Notes: a model not told the origin generated them from the letters alone. A stretch of 55,520 bases of DNA from an uncultured Alphaproteobacteria bacterium (GCA_944391705.1 CALXUN010000010.1:1-55520); one strand, 5' to 3'. Shown: positions 17,462 through 25,651, counted from the first letter of the stretch. A program made the numbers and translations.

Positions 17462-19279
17462 ATGATGGCAGAAGAAAACAATCAGAACCAATATGTCGTT
17501 TTAGCCCGCAAATACCGGCCGCAGACTTTTGAAGATCTGCTCGGTCAGGATGCGCTGGTACAAACTCTGACCAACGCCATCAAAAACAACCGCCTGCACC
17601 ATGCCTACATTTTAACCGGTATCCGCGGAGTCGGCAAAACCACAACCGCCCGCTTAATTGCCCGTGCCTTAAACTGCACCGGCTTGGACGGCAAAGGCGG
17701 TCCGACGATTCATCCGTGCGGTGCTTGCGAAAACTGCAAAGCGATAGCTGCCGGCCGCCACATTGATGTTATGGAGCTTGACGCCGCATCGCGCACCGGC
17801 GTGGATGATATCCGCGAGCTTTTGGACGGCGTCCGTTACAAACCGACCAATGCCCGCTACAAAGTTTATATCATCGATGAAGTTCATATGCTTTCCAAAG
17901 GCGCTTTCAATGCTCTGCTTAAAACTTTGGAAGAACCGCCAGCCCACGTCAAATTTATTTTTGCCACCACCGAAATCCGCAAAGTTCCGGTTACGATTCT
18001 CTCGCGCTGCCAGCGTTTTGATTTGCAGCGTTTAAGCATTGAAACGCTTTTAAAACTGTTTCATAAAGTTTTGACGGCTGAAAACATTCCGGCCGATGAA
18101 GAAGCGCTTGAAATGGTGGCACGCGCTGCCGACGGCTCCGCCCGCGACGGCTTGTCGATGCTTGATCAGGCCATTGTTTTGGGCGATGGCAAAGTCAAAA
18201 CCGAAACCGTTATTGAAATGATAGGCCTGGCCGACCGCACCCGCATGCTGGATTTGTTTGAACATCTGGTCCAAGGCGACATTCCGGCCGTTTTGAAAAA
18301 TCTGTCGGAACAATATAAAAACGGCGCCAATCCGCTGGTTATCCTGCAGGATCTGGTTGATATCACCCACATGCTGACCAAAGTTAAAATTGTTCCCGGC
18401 AGCTTAAATGCCGAAACAATGGGCGAGAATGAACGCAATTTGTGCGAAAAATTATCCGGCAATCTGTCTGTTGCCGTATTATCCCGCATGTGGCAGATGC
18501 TGATAAAAGGCTTAAACGAACTAAACGGCGCGCCGTCTGCGCTTGACGCCCTGGAAATGATTTTAATCCGTGTGGCATATTCGGCCAGCCTGCCGACACC
18601 CGCCGAACTTTTAGACGAAGTAAAAAAAAACTCTAGCGCCGATATAAAACCGTCTTTCCAAACCATGCCGCAGACAACGCCGGTCACCGGTATCATTTCG
18701 CCGCAAACATTGGTTTCAAAACAACAGCCGGCTGCCGCACCGCTAAAAAATACTCAACCCCTGACACCGGCCGCAGGAGAGGAACAACCGGTGGCAAAAA
18801 CCGCCGTTTCGGATGCCAAAACAGATGCAATGCCTGCCGGCGACTGCCCGTTTTCACGCATTGAGGAATTTGCCGCCTATCTGGAAGAGCATAAAAAAAT
18901 GCTTCTGCTTTACGCCTTAAAAAACGATGTTTCGGTTGAAGAATTCGGCAACGGGCGGCTTACTATGGCGGTTTCGGATAAAATCCAGCCGGATTTTATG
19001 CTAAATTTGCAAAAAGCTTTAGCCGAAGCCACCGGCCGCAACTGGCAGATTGACATCCGCCGCGGGCCTTTGGGCGAAACGCTCGCCGACAAAGAAAAGG
19101 CTGCTTTAGAGCAGGATAAGCGCAGCATTTCGGAATATCCGCTCGTCAAAGCAATTTTAAGCGAATTCAAAGGCGCCCGCATTGATACCTTAACCCGCAA
19201 GGCCGCCGCGGTACAAACGGCGGAAGATACCGGTGCGGAAGATGAAAACCCAACCACAACTGAAGAAGAGGAAGAATAA
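17462..19279 (+). CDS. dnaX: DNA polymerase III subunit gamma/tau
   Basis: DnaX is the ATPase of the clamp loader; tau also links the polymerase cores to the helicase. The 605 residues show LARKYRPQTFEDLLGQ at the start, Walker A GIRGVGKTT (residues 53-61), a four-cysteine zinc site (C..CGACENC), Walker B with DEVHMLS and the sensor stretch CQRFDLQRL. A Pro/Thr-rich linker (about 385-450) leads to the tau C-terminal domain. A first ATG at 17462 is followed at once by a second. It begins dnaX-ybaB-recR, a conserved operon, 3 bp ahead of ybaB. Confidence 0.96.
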   Translation: MMAEENNQNQYVVLARKYRPQTFEDLLGQDALVQTLTNAIKNNRLHHAYILTGIRGVGKTTTARLIARALNCTGLDGKGGPTIHPCGACENCKAIAAGRHIDVMELDAASRTGVDDIRELLDGVRYKPTNARYKVYIIDEVHMLSKGAFNALLKTLEEPPAHVKFIFATTEIRKVPVTILSRCQRFDLQRLSIETLLKLFHKVLTAENIPADEEALEMVARAADGSARDGLSMLDQAIVLGDGKVKTETVIEMIGLADRTRMLDLFEHLVQGDIPAVLKNLSEQYKNGANPLVILQDLVDITHMLTKVKIVPGSLNAETMGENERNLCEKLSGNLSVAVLSRMWQMLIKGLNELNGAPSALDALEMILIRVAYSASLPTPAELLDEVKKNSSADIKPSFQTMPQTTPVTGIISPQTLVSKQQPAAAPLKNTQPLTPAAGEEQPVAKTAVSDAKTDAMPAGDCPFSRIEEFAAYLEEHKKMLLLYALKNDVSVEEFGNGRLTMAVSDKIQPDFMLNLQKALAEATGRNWQIDIRRGPLGETLADKEKAALEQDKRSISEYPLVKAILSEFKGARIDTLTRKAAAVQTAEDTGAEDENPTTTEEEEE

Positions 19280-19282
19280 AAA

Positions 19283-19603
19283 ATGATGAACATTCAAGGT
19301 CTGATGAAACAAGCCCAGATGATGCAAAAAAAGATGCAGGAAACCCAAAACCGCCTGGGCGATGAAGAGCGCACCGGCGAAAGCGGCGGCGGGTTAGTGC
19401 AGATTACATTAAACGGCCGTTCGGAAATGAAAAAAATTTCCATTGACAAGTCATTGGTTGTTGCCGATGAAAGCGATATTCTGGAAGATTTGATTTTGGC
19501 GGCTTACAATGATGCCCACCAAAAAATTGAAGCCATGCAGGAAGAAGGCATGAAAGAGGCAACCGGCGGTTTAAATTTCGGCGGCCTGAAAATTCCGTTT
19601 TAA
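19283..19603 (+). CDS. YbaB/EbfC nucleoid-associated protein
   Basis: A 106-residue small DNA-binding protein of the YbaB/EbfC family, which forms a tweezer-shaped dimer and coats DNA. Seen: the helical start IQGLMKQAQMMQKKMQETQ, the central GGGLVQITLNGRSEMKKISID sheet and the terminal helices to GLNFGGLKIPF. The start could be 19283 or the adjacent ATG 3 bases later. It lies between dnaX and recR, the standard order. Confidence 0.93.
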   Translation: MMNIQGLMKQAQMMQKKMQETQNRLGDEERTGESGGGLVQITLNGRSEMKKISIDKSLVVADESDILEDLILAAYNDAHQKIEAMQEEGMKEATGGLNFGGLKIPF

Positions 19604-19619
19604 AGAGGGACAAACAAAA

Positions 19620-20213
19620 GTGGCCGGAAAAGAAATCGAAAAACTGATTAAGGCAGTTGCCAAACTGCCGGCGCTGGGCACCCGTTCGGCGCGGCGGATT
19701 GTTTTGCAGCTCTTAAAAAAACGCGACACACAGCTTCTGCCGCTGATTGCTTCTTTGCAGGAAGTTGCCGAACACATTAAAACCTGTGAAATATGCGGCA
19801 ACTTTGATACCGAAAATCCGTGTTCCATATGCACCGATGCCGCCCGCGACGGCAAAATGCTATGCATTGTCCAGGATGTTGCTGATTTATGGGCCATGGA
19901 GCGCGTCGGCTTTTATAAGGGGAAATATCATGTTTTGGGCGGGGTTCTTTCCGCACTGGAAGGCATAACGCCGGAAGACCTGAATATGGAAAATATCCCT
20001 GCCCGGATCAATAATGAGCATATTGAAGAAGTGATTTTAGCTCTGCCGGCAACCGTAGACGGACAAATTACCACCCATTATCTTTTAAGCCGGTTAAAAG
20101 ATATGCCGGTTAAAATAACGACCCTGGCACAGGGGATTCCGGTCGGTGCCGAATTAGACTATATGGATGACGGTACCATCCAGCTGGCGCTCAATTCCCG
20201 CAAACCTCTTTAA
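19620..20213 (+). CDS. recR: Recombination protein RecR
   Basis: RecR works with RecO and RecF to load RecA at gaps. The 197 residues include the helix-hairpin-helix start (KLPALGTRSARRIVLQLL), a four-cysteine zinc finger (CEICGNFDTENPCSIC) and the Toprim domain (LCIVQDVADLWAMER, then YHVLGGVLSALEGI). The start is a GTG at 19620, supported by AGAGGGA upstream and by alignment of the first helix. It is the last gene of dnaX-ybaB-recR and is followed by a G+C-rich hairpin. Confidence 0.96.
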   Translation: MAGKEIEKLIKAVAKLPALGTRSARRIVLQLLKKRDTQLLPLIASLQEVAEHIKTCEICGNFDTENPCSICTDAARDGKMLCIVQDVADLWAMERVGFYKGKYHVLGGVLSALEGITPEDLNMENIPARINNEHIEEVILALPATVDGQITTHYLLSRLKDMPVKITTLAQGIPVGAELDYMDDGTIQLALNSRKPL

Positions 20214-20216
20214 CAT

Positions 20217-20243
20217 TAACCCCGCCATTAAGAGACGGGGTTT
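20217..20243. terminator. Hairpin between recR and the small XRE-like gene
   Basis: AACCCCG and CGGGGTT form a stem around about 13 nt. The following T-run is short, so termination may be partial. The two genes converge here. Confidence 0.55.
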
Positions 20244-20250
20244 ATGATTA

Positions 20251-20520
20251 TTATTCTTTATTTTTATCCTTAGCCGGCAGATAATCGACGAGTTCGATTT
20301 TAACCCGCTTGTCAAAAAACGCCGCCAATTGTATCAGATAATCTACATCAATCTTGTTCTTGCCGCATATCAGATAATCCAGCTTCCATTCCGGTATGCG
20401 GGCACGCAATGATAAATCTTCCAACGACATATCGTGTTTTTGCCGCAATTCCCATAACATTTGTCGGGTTTCATGTCGGGTTAGTTTCAAGGCCGCGCGC
20501 CTTTGTTGTTTACTTAGCAT
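20251..20520 (-). CDS. Small XRE-like helix-turn-helix protein
   Basis: An 89-residue protein, basic and helical, with a probable helix-turn-helix: MLWELRQKHDMSLEDLSLRARIPEWKLDYLICGKNKI (about residues 21-57), where SLEDLSLRA and EWKLDYLICGKN fit the XRE helix pair. The last 25 residues (QLAAFFDKRVKIELVDYLP) resemble the tail of short antitoxin-type XRE proteins, but no toxin gene is next to it. An AAGGAGC site precedes the ATG. Directly upstream, in the same orientation, is a structured RNA candidate with its own terminator. Confidence 0.7.
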   Translation of the reverse strand: MLSKQQRRAALKLTRHETRQMLWELRQKHDMSLEDLSLRARIPEWKLDYLICGKNKIDVDYLIQLAAFFDKRVKIELVDYLPAKDKNKE

Positions 20521-20552
20521 TATTCATAAGCTCCTTTCTTTTGTTCATGAGT

Positions 20553-20692
20553 TAAAACAAAACCGCTTTAGAAAATTCCAAAGCGGAGGAGCCAAAAAAC
20601 TGCAACTACACAGTCAGAGTTATTCGCGCCAAAGGCCTTATTTCCTCTACTCCCCCAAAGAAGGAGTTTCGTAGTTGAAGATGTTTTTTGGA
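20553..20692 (-). ncRNA. Candidate leader or stand-alone RNA upstream of the XRE-like gene
   Basis: On the minus strand CCAAAAAACATCTTCAACTAC pairs with GTAGTTGCAGTTTTTTGG across about 60 nt, enclosing an ACTCC/GGAGT hairpin. Next comes a terminator, CCGCTTT/AAAGCGG with TTTTGTTTT (20553-20586), then the XRE-like gene. This is either a short RNA of about 130-140 nt or a 5' leader that attenuates that gene. No known riboswitch consensus was recognised; the 5' end is a guess. Confidence 0.5.
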
Positions 20693-20775
20693 CACCACCG
20701 TCAAACGACGGCAATGCTTATATTAAAGAAATTCCCCATTTTTGCAAGCATTTTTATTTATCCGAAAGTACTATC

Positions 20776-20804
20776 TTGACCTTTCTCTTAAAAGTTGTTA
20801 AATT
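20776..20804 (+). promoter_or_regulatory. Candidate sigma-70 promoter for the small RNA
   Basis: TTGACC (20776-20781), a 17-base spacer and TAAATT (20799-20804). This predicts a transcript starting near 20811. Confidence 0.6.
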
Positions 20805-20810
20805 TAATTT

Positions 20811-20927
20811 GTTTTCCAACAGGAATGAAATCGAAATCGCCTGTTGTTGTATCTCATCTCGTGCCTGCTAAGCCGGGGTGAGGATAAGACAAAGCCTCGC
20901 ACGGCGCCGATTTGCGAGGCTTTTTGT
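20811..20927 (+). ncRNA. Candidate small RNA of about 117 nt
   Basis: A complete small transcription unit without an open frame: promoter TTGACC-N17-TAAATT, a CAACAGG/CCTGTTG hairpin, a CTCATC/GGTGAG hairpin and a strong terminator AAAGCCTCGCA/TGCGAGGCTTTTTG (20890-20927). It points away from the structured leader at 20.6 kb and towards the 3' end of the unknown gene at 21074-22009. I assign no family. It could be a trans-acting regulatory RNA; that is inference. Confidence 0.6.
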
Positions 20928-21073
20928 TAGTTACTCCCATTTATTGACAATTTATATTGCAAGTATTATATTCAAAAGTAAAGGTATTTTTGAAGAGCAG
21001 AAAGGTGAGCTGGCCAACGTGGCGTTTTCTAGAAGCGTCTTGCGAATGTCTGATGAGGGATTCACCGTCCTCC

Positions 21074-22009
21074 TTAAATACCTTTTCTTCCTTTATCTAT
21101 CTTATACATACTCTTAATTACGGTTTGTCCATTAGCCGGATTTTGTGAAATGTAACCAACATCTTCTGTATAAGTTCTAGGTCTGCCTATTTGTTGAATA
21201 TGAGGATATTTGCTTTCTGATACCGTGTTTCCGCCCTCATGAAAAAGTCTTTTGCCCATTCGTGCCATATCCTCTGGCGTATAGCCCTCTTTTAAGCGCT
21301 TGTTATAAAACTTTCTAACCACATTTGCCGGGATATATGCGTTTTGATTAAGTCGTGGTTGGTTATCAAATTCACGCAACCGGTTGATTCTTTTTAAAGT
21401 GTCAGGATATACTTTCCCAAAATTTATATCCTTAAAATCCTCTCCGCGTTTAAGCTGGTTAATTAAATTACGCCGACCGTTCCAACGCACAATACTATTT
21501 CCCGCTGCCGGTATTGATGTAAAAAGTGCCGCACCACCTAACCCCATACCGCCGAATTGTGTCATATTTCCTAAATTCCGGGCAAGATTGCCGGTACCTT
21601 CCTCATCTTTAAGACTTAAATAATCATTCATGCGGGTATCAATCCCGTACTTCTCACCCAGATAATCCAGTCCGCCGCCGCTCAGGCCGTTTATGGTTCG
21701 ACCGGCGCCGTATACCATGTCGGCGACATTTTCCGCCAGATAATCCGTAAACATATTCGGCATTTGAGGTCTTATTTGTCTTGCCAATGCTTCCGCCTCT
21801 TCCTTTTGTCTTTCTGTCATCGGCTGCAATGATGTTGAATATTGCTCCTGATATGGCGCTTCTTCCTCTTTGCTTTCATCCTCATATTCAAACCCGTACC
21901 ATTGCCGAAACTTTGCACCGTTTTCTTTGATGGAAAGGTTATCATCTTTGATATGCTTTTGTCTTGTATCGTGTTGTATCTTTTTGCCCACTTTTGCACT
22001 CTTTTGCAC
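21074..22009 (-). CDS. Accessory protein of unknown function, possible nuclease-like C-terminus
   Basis: A 311-residue frame from a GTG at 22009; the real start may lie further in, since the first 40 codons fall in or near a 10-bp repeat array and no ribosome site is clear. The middle (LAENVADMVYGAGRTINGLSG, then Gly-rich GNMTQFGGMGLGGAAL) looks like proteins carried by phages and mobile elements. The last 100 residues, with FHEGG, GRPRTYTEDVGYIS and GQTVIKSMYKI, faintly recall barnase/EndoU/RelE-type nuclease domains in polyvalent phage proteins; this is low-confidence inference. It may be a 5'-truncated remnant. No integrase or capsid gene is nearby. Confidence 0.5.
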   Translation of the reverse strand: MQKSAKVGKKIQHDTRQKHIKDDNLSIKENGAKFRQWYGFEYEDESKEEEAPYQEQYSTSLQPMTERQKEEAEALARQIRPQMPNMFTDYLAENVADMVYGAGRTINGLSGGGLDYLGEKYGIDTRMNDYLSLKDEEGTGNLARNLGNMTQFGGMGLGGAALFTSIPAAGNSIVRWNGRRNLINQLKRGEDFKDINFGKVYPDTLKRINRLREFDNQPRLNQNAYIPANVVRKFYNKRLKEGYTPEDMARMGKRLFHEGGNTVSESKYPHIQQIGRPRTYTEDVGYISQNPANGQTVIKSMYKIDKGRKGI

Positions 22010-22040
22010 AAACTTGTATCGGTCTGCTCAATCTTGTATC
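21961..22040. repeat. Eight-unit 10-bp phased repeat array
   Basis: Eight consecutive 10-bp units follow the pattern NNYTTGYANC. Four contain TTGTATC (from 21964, 21974, 22014 and 22034) and three contain TTTTGC; TTG or CTG holds the same place in each unit. The exact 10-bp step puts each unit on one face of the helix. It lies upstream of, and overlaps the possible start of, the 21074-22009 gene. Confidence 0.7.
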
Positions 22041-22069
22041 GTATCTCATTTTGAACAGATGTCTTTAAA

Positions 22070-22100
22070 TAAAAAAATGCCCTCATAAAAACAAAGGGCT
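22070..22100 (-). terminator. Rho-independent terminator after phoB
   Basis: On the minus strand GCCCT and AGGGC pair around an 11-nt loop and are followed by ATTTTTTT. It follows the phoB stop by about 25 bp. Confidence 0.75.
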
Positions 22101-22124
22101 TGGCAAAATCTGCTATTATAAGGC

Positions 22125-22826
22125 TTAAATTTCTTCTTCGACCGGCTGATGATTGTCTATGGAGTACCCGGTTGCCCGTACCGTACGAATATAATCCGGT
22201 CCAAATTCATTAAGCGACTTCCGTAAACGCCGGATATGAACATCTACCGTTCGCGATTCCACATAAATATTATCGCCCCACACGGTTTTTAACAACACCT
22301 CGCGCGAAAAAACCTTTCCCGGCGTTTCCATCAGCATTTTAAGCAGCCTGAATTCGGTCGGACCGAGATGCACATAATTTTCGCCCCGGAAAACTTTTTT
22401 CTCAACCAAATCCATGCGGATATCCTCAAACACCAGTTCTTTAAGTGTTGAAACCTCCGGCGCCCGCCGCAGATTTGTTTTGACCCGCGCCATCAGCTCC
22501 GGAACTGAAAACGGCTTGGTCACATAATCATCGGCACCAGCCGACAAGCCTTTGATTTTGTCTTCTTCCTGCCCTTTGGCGGTTAACATGATAATCGGAA
22601 TATTTTTGATATCCGGTTTGGAACGAATAAGCTTGCAGATTTCCACTCCTGATAATTCCGGCAGCATCCAGTCTAACAATATAACCGACGGACAATATTT
22701 TTCCACCTGCCCCAAAACCCGGTTTCCGCGCGATTCGACAACGACGTCATATCCTTCCTTTTCCAGATTGTATTTCAAAAGCAGCGCCAGGGCTTCTTCA
22801 TCTTCCACCACCATAATCGTCGTCAT
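22125..22826 (-). CDS. phoB: Phosphate regulon response regulator PhoB
   Basis: A 233-residue OmpR/PhoB-type response regulator that activates phosphate-starvation genes. The receiver domain (1-120) has the acidic pocket at Glu8-Asp9, phosphoacceptor Asp52 in ILLDWMLPE and Lys104 in YVTKPFS. The winged helix at about 135-225 shows LGPTEFRLLKMLMETPGKVFSR and VDVHIRRLRKSL. It carries the PhoB-type layout over OmpR. The partner kinase PhoR is not adjacent, as it often is elsewhere. The ATG follows AGAAGGAG and it shares its direction with rpe, 26 bp upstream. Confidence 0.92.
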   Translation of the reverse strand: MTTIMVVEDEEALALLLKYNLEKEGYDVVVESRGNRVLGQVEKYCPSVILLDWMLPELSGVEICKLIRSKPDIKNIPIIMLTAKGQEEDKIKGLSAGADDYVTKPFSVPELMARVKTNLRRAPEVSTLKELVFEDIRMDLVEKKVFRGENYVHLGPTEFRLLKMLMETPGKVFSREVLLKTVWGDNIYVESRTVDVHIRRLRKSLNEFGPDYIRTVRATGYSIDNHQPVEEEI

Positions 22827-22852
22827 CTTTTTTCTCCTTCTGTTTTTATATT

Positions 22853-23488
22853 CTAGCGCAGCGCGTCAATGTTCTTTTTATAATCACCACCGGCAAAAAC
22901 CGCCGTTCCGGCCACCAGAATATCAGCCCCTGCTGCCGTGCATTCGGCTGCCGTCAACGGATTGATACCGCCGTCAACCTCAATTTTAATATCCCGTCCT
23001 TTAACCATTTCTTTAATGCGTGAAATCTTTGCCAGCTGGGCCGGAATAAAACTCTGCCCGCCAAACCCCGGATTTACCGTCATGACCAGCACCTGATTGA
23101 TTTTATCCAAAACATAAGCCAGAACTTCTTCCGACGTTGCCGGATTAAGAGAAACACCGGCTTTCAAGCCCAATGCCCTGATTTCTGCCAATGTCCGGTC
23201 CAGATGCGGACAGGCCTCCGCATGCACGGTTAAAATATCAGCGCCGGCCTTTGCAAACCATTCCAGCATTTTATCCGGTTTTTTAACCATCAAATGTACA
23301 TCAAAATCAAGTTTGGTATACGGACGGATACTTTGAAGCACGCCCGGACCAAAAGTCAGATTAGGAACATAATGCCCGTCCATAATATCGCAATGCAGCA
23401 TATCGGCACCGGCTTTTTCTATCGCCTCGACCTCCTCGCGCAGGCGCCCGAAATCAGCCGAAAGTATACTGGGAGCAATCAAAACCAT
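22853..23488 (-). CDS. rpe: Ribulose-phosphate 3-epimerase
   Basis: Rpe interconverts ribulose 5-phosphate and xylulose 5-phosphate in the pentose phosphate pathway. The 211 residues make a complete TIM barrel: [13 protein letters not shown] at the start, [19 protein letters not shown] with the catalytic Asp and His, [26 protein letters not shown] and [12 protein letters not shown] with the second Asp. The ATG follows GAGGAGAT. It precedes phoB by 26 bp on the same strand, and the two may be co-transcribed. Confidence 0.96.
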   Translation of the reverse strand: MVLIAPSILSADFGRLREEVEAIEKAGADMLHCDIMDGHYVPNLTFGPGVLQSIRPYTKLDFDVHLMVKKPDKMLEWFAKAGADILTVHAEACPHLDRTLAEIRALGLKAGVSLNPATSEEVLAYVLDKINQVLVMTVNPGFGGQSFIPAQLAKISRIKEMVKGRDIKIEVDGGINPLTAAECTAAGADILVAGTAVFAGGDYKKNIDALR

Positions 23489-23642
23489 GTTTTATCTCCT
23501 CATCTTAAACTAACATAATACTTTGATTATAAGATAAAAAGCTTAAGCTCTGGTAAAATTTTTTAACTTTCGGTATTGATTTTAGGCAAATCAAACATAT
23601 CTGAAACATGAAAAATTCATACAACAAACAAGGGGAAATACC

Positions 23643-24158
23643 ATGGGAGAAATGGCTCAAAAAATCACCAAAACAGACCTAAACGAACTTATCCGTACCT
23701 TAAATGAAGCTTATGCCGAAGAGTGGCTGGCTTATTATCAATACTGGCTGGGCGCCAAAGTTGCCGCCGGTCAAATGCGTACTTCAATTGTTGAAGAATT
23801 TGAAGAACATGCCAAAGAAGAACTGGAGCATGCCGATATGCTGGCCGAGCGGATTATCCAGCTGGGCGGCACACCGGTCTTAAACCCCGATGACTGGAGC
23901 AAACTTGCCAAATGCAAATACGATGCACCGATAAATGAAGATACTATCACGCTTGTTACCCAGAATCTTGCTTCCGAACGCTGCGCCGTCGGTCGTTATC
24001 AGGGAATATGCGATATGTGTTTTGGCAAAGATTATGAAACTTTCCGTATAACCGAACATATCTTAAAAGAAGAAATCGAACATGAACAGGAAATGGAAGA
24101 TTTCCTAAAAGATATGGCGGTTGCAAAAAAATATTTTACGGACGGTAAAAGCCTTTAA
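23643..24158 (+). CDS. Ferritin-like di-iron protein, Dps-like (DPSL) type
   Basis: A 171-residue four-helix-bundle protein. Iron ligands can be read as two ExxH sites: Glu27 with Glu60xxHis63 (EELEHAD), and Glu112 with Glu144xxHis147 (EIEHEQE). Cysteines 114, 123 and 126 stand right after the second ligand helix (SERCAVGRYQGICDMC). A Cys pair next to the di-iron site is the mark of Dps-like (DPSL/thioferritin) proteins, which oxidise iron with peroxide and store it; the assignment is by pattern. Cytoplasmic, likely in oxidative stress. AGGGGAAATACC precedes the ATG. It is monocistronic with its own terminator. Confidence 0.75.
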   Translation: MGEMAQKITKTDLNELIRTLNEAYAEEWLAYYQYWLGAKVAAGQMRTSIVEEFEEHAKEELEHADMLAERIIQLGGTPVLNPDDWSKLAKCKYDAPINEDTITLVTQNLASERCAVGRYQGICDMCFGKDYETFRITEHILKEEIEHEQEMEDFLKDMAVAKKYFTDGKSL

Positions 24159-24188
24159 GACACATTTCTTCAAAAAATATCATCTGTT

Positions 24189-24219
24189 ATAATCCCTGCT
24201 GCCGACAGGGATTATTTTT
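24189..24219 (+). terminator. Rho-independent terminator after the ferritin-like gene
   Basis: ATAATCCCTG and CAGGGATTAT pair around CTGCCGA and are followed by TTTTTA. Confidence 0.85.
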
Positions 24220-24223
24220 ATAA

Positions 24224-24252
24224 TTGACAAATATGTACAAAAATGGCAGAAT
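24224..24252 (+). promoter_or_regulatory. Candidate promoter of the 24288 gene
   Basis: TTGACA (24224-24229), a 17-base spacer and CAGAAT (24247-24252), 36 bases ahead of the ATG and right behind the previous terminator. Confidence 0.55.
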
Positions 24253-24287
24253 GGAGAAAATTCACAAAAATTTGGAGATAAATTTAG

Positions 24288-25646
24288 ATGTCTGATAATA
24301 CGACAATCCAGCTGGTTGATGCTCATGGTGAGCCTATTAAACACCAACCGGCAGCAGCTGCTTCACGGGAACAGCTTGTCTTAAAAGTATACAACTATTT
24401 TCTAAACCAACCGGAAGCCCCTGAATTTTTGGCTGAAGTCATTAATAGTACTGTTGATGAAGATACGCTTAAAACCGGACGCTTACAAATGCGTCTGGAT
24501 GATCCGAAATTTCAAGCCGCCTGTCTGGATTATGGCTCTGAAGCCGTTATCAATGCTGCCTTGGATGAAAACCTGCCCAAAGCATATGCCATGCTTTTCC
24601 AATTTTCAGATTTGCCGCTTTACCAGGAAGAAACAACCGAAATTACCGAAATAACTTACGCTGAACTCAATGAGTTGGATCAACGTTTTATGCAAACACC
24701 GGAATTAATCCTGGCTAAAAAAGTTTGTGATATCCAAAGTGAAATTACCGGCTTTTTAAATGGCAACTGCCAAAAAAGTATTACTTCATTCCAAGCCAAC
24801 CGTATCCAGGAAAAGTTTGAAGATATCACGCCTTATTTAAATTTTGAACAAAGGGCCGCAGGTTATTACAACATATCCATTATTCACCGTGCTCTGTTGG
24901 GTGAAAAGGATTTTCAGGACCCAAAACAAAATAACGCCGAAAAAGAGTGTTTGAAAAAGGTTTTGGAATACACTTCCGACTATAAACGCATTAACTATTG
25001 TATCAACCGCTTGGGAAGTGACTTTGCCGATAAGGGAACAATCCGGGCTGCCTACCGCCGGGCTCTTGAAGCAACCAACATTCCCAATGATTTGTATAAA
25101 ATCAATCTGGCTTTGGCTCAATGTTACCTTGAAGAATACCGCCCGAGAATTGGCTTTAACCACGCTCTGGCTGTTGACAATCCGGAATATGAAAAGCTGG
25201 AAAAAGCCGAAATCTATTACCTGGACGCTTTAAGTTATGCCAAAAAACCAGAGCAGCTGAGCCTGCTTAAAAACATCGCCAAACTGCAATTTACCCAAAA
25301 GAAACTTCCGGAATGGACGGAAACCAAAACCCGCATTGCCATGCAGTTTCTGCAAGGCGAAGAACGCTGTCATGCTTTGATGGAAATTGCCTCTAAAAAT
25401 CAGGAACTTTGCCAGCCTTACCTGGAAAGAGCATTGGAAGAAGCTGTGCGTTCAAGAAAAATTAAAAAACTGCACAAAAAAATTCTGCTTAGAAAAATTG
25501 ACTATCAGTTGCGTCCAATATATCAGAAACAACACAATACAGAAAAATTGCAAAAGTTAGATAATATTTTGGAAAAATACGAATTAACACCCAAGGTTCC
25601 TTTCAACCCGCTGTTAAAATATACGCGAAAATCACGGGAAAAATAA
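24288..25646 (+). CDS. Large helical protein of unknown function (TPR-like)
   Basis: A 452-residue protein with no signal peptide and almost wholly helical content. The C-terminal two-thirds has spaced helix pairs such as YKINLALAQCYLEEY, LEKAEIYYLDALSYA and ERCHALMEIASKNQELCQPYLERAL, a spacing and Ala/Tyr/Leu pattern like tetratricopeptide repeats, so a role as a protein-binding scaffold is plausible. I find no catalytic motif. A TTGACA-N17-CAGAAT promoter precedes it and a terminator follows, so it is a single-gene unit. The 331-residue protein at 29286 has a similar composition and may be a distant relative. Confidence 0.65.
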   Translation: MSDNTTIQLVDAHGEPIKHQPAAAASREQLVLKVYNYFLNQPEAPEFLAEVINSTVDEDTLKTGRLQMRLDDPKFQAACLDYGSEAVINAALDENLPKAYAMLFQFSDLPLYQEETTEITEITYAELNELDQRFMQTPELILAKKVCDIQSEITGFLNGNCQKSITSFQANRIQEKFEDITPYLNFEQRAAGYYNISIIHRALLGEKDFQDPKQNNAEKECLKKVLEYTSDYKRINYCINRLGSDFADKGTIRAAYRRALEATNIPNDLYKINLALAQCYLEEYRPRIGFNHALAVDNPEYEKLEKAEIYYLDALSYAKKPEQLSLLKNIAKLQFTQKKLPEWTETKTRIAMQFLQGEERCHALMEIASKNQELCQPYLERALEEAVRSRKIKKLHKKILLRKIDYQLRPIYQKQHNTEKLQKLDNILEKYELTPKVPFNPLLKYTRKSREK

Positions 25647-25651
25647 ATTCA

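Noticed and set aside
21817-22086. An 89-codon open frame from an ATG at 22086
   Set aside because: Its start sits in the phoB terminator, it crosses the 10-bp repeats and overlaps the better frame at 21074-22009. It could at most mark an old frameshift.
20500-22110. An integrated prophage or genomic island
   Set aside because: No integrase, transposase, structural gene or paired attachment site is visible. Only one protein has a mobile-element flavour.
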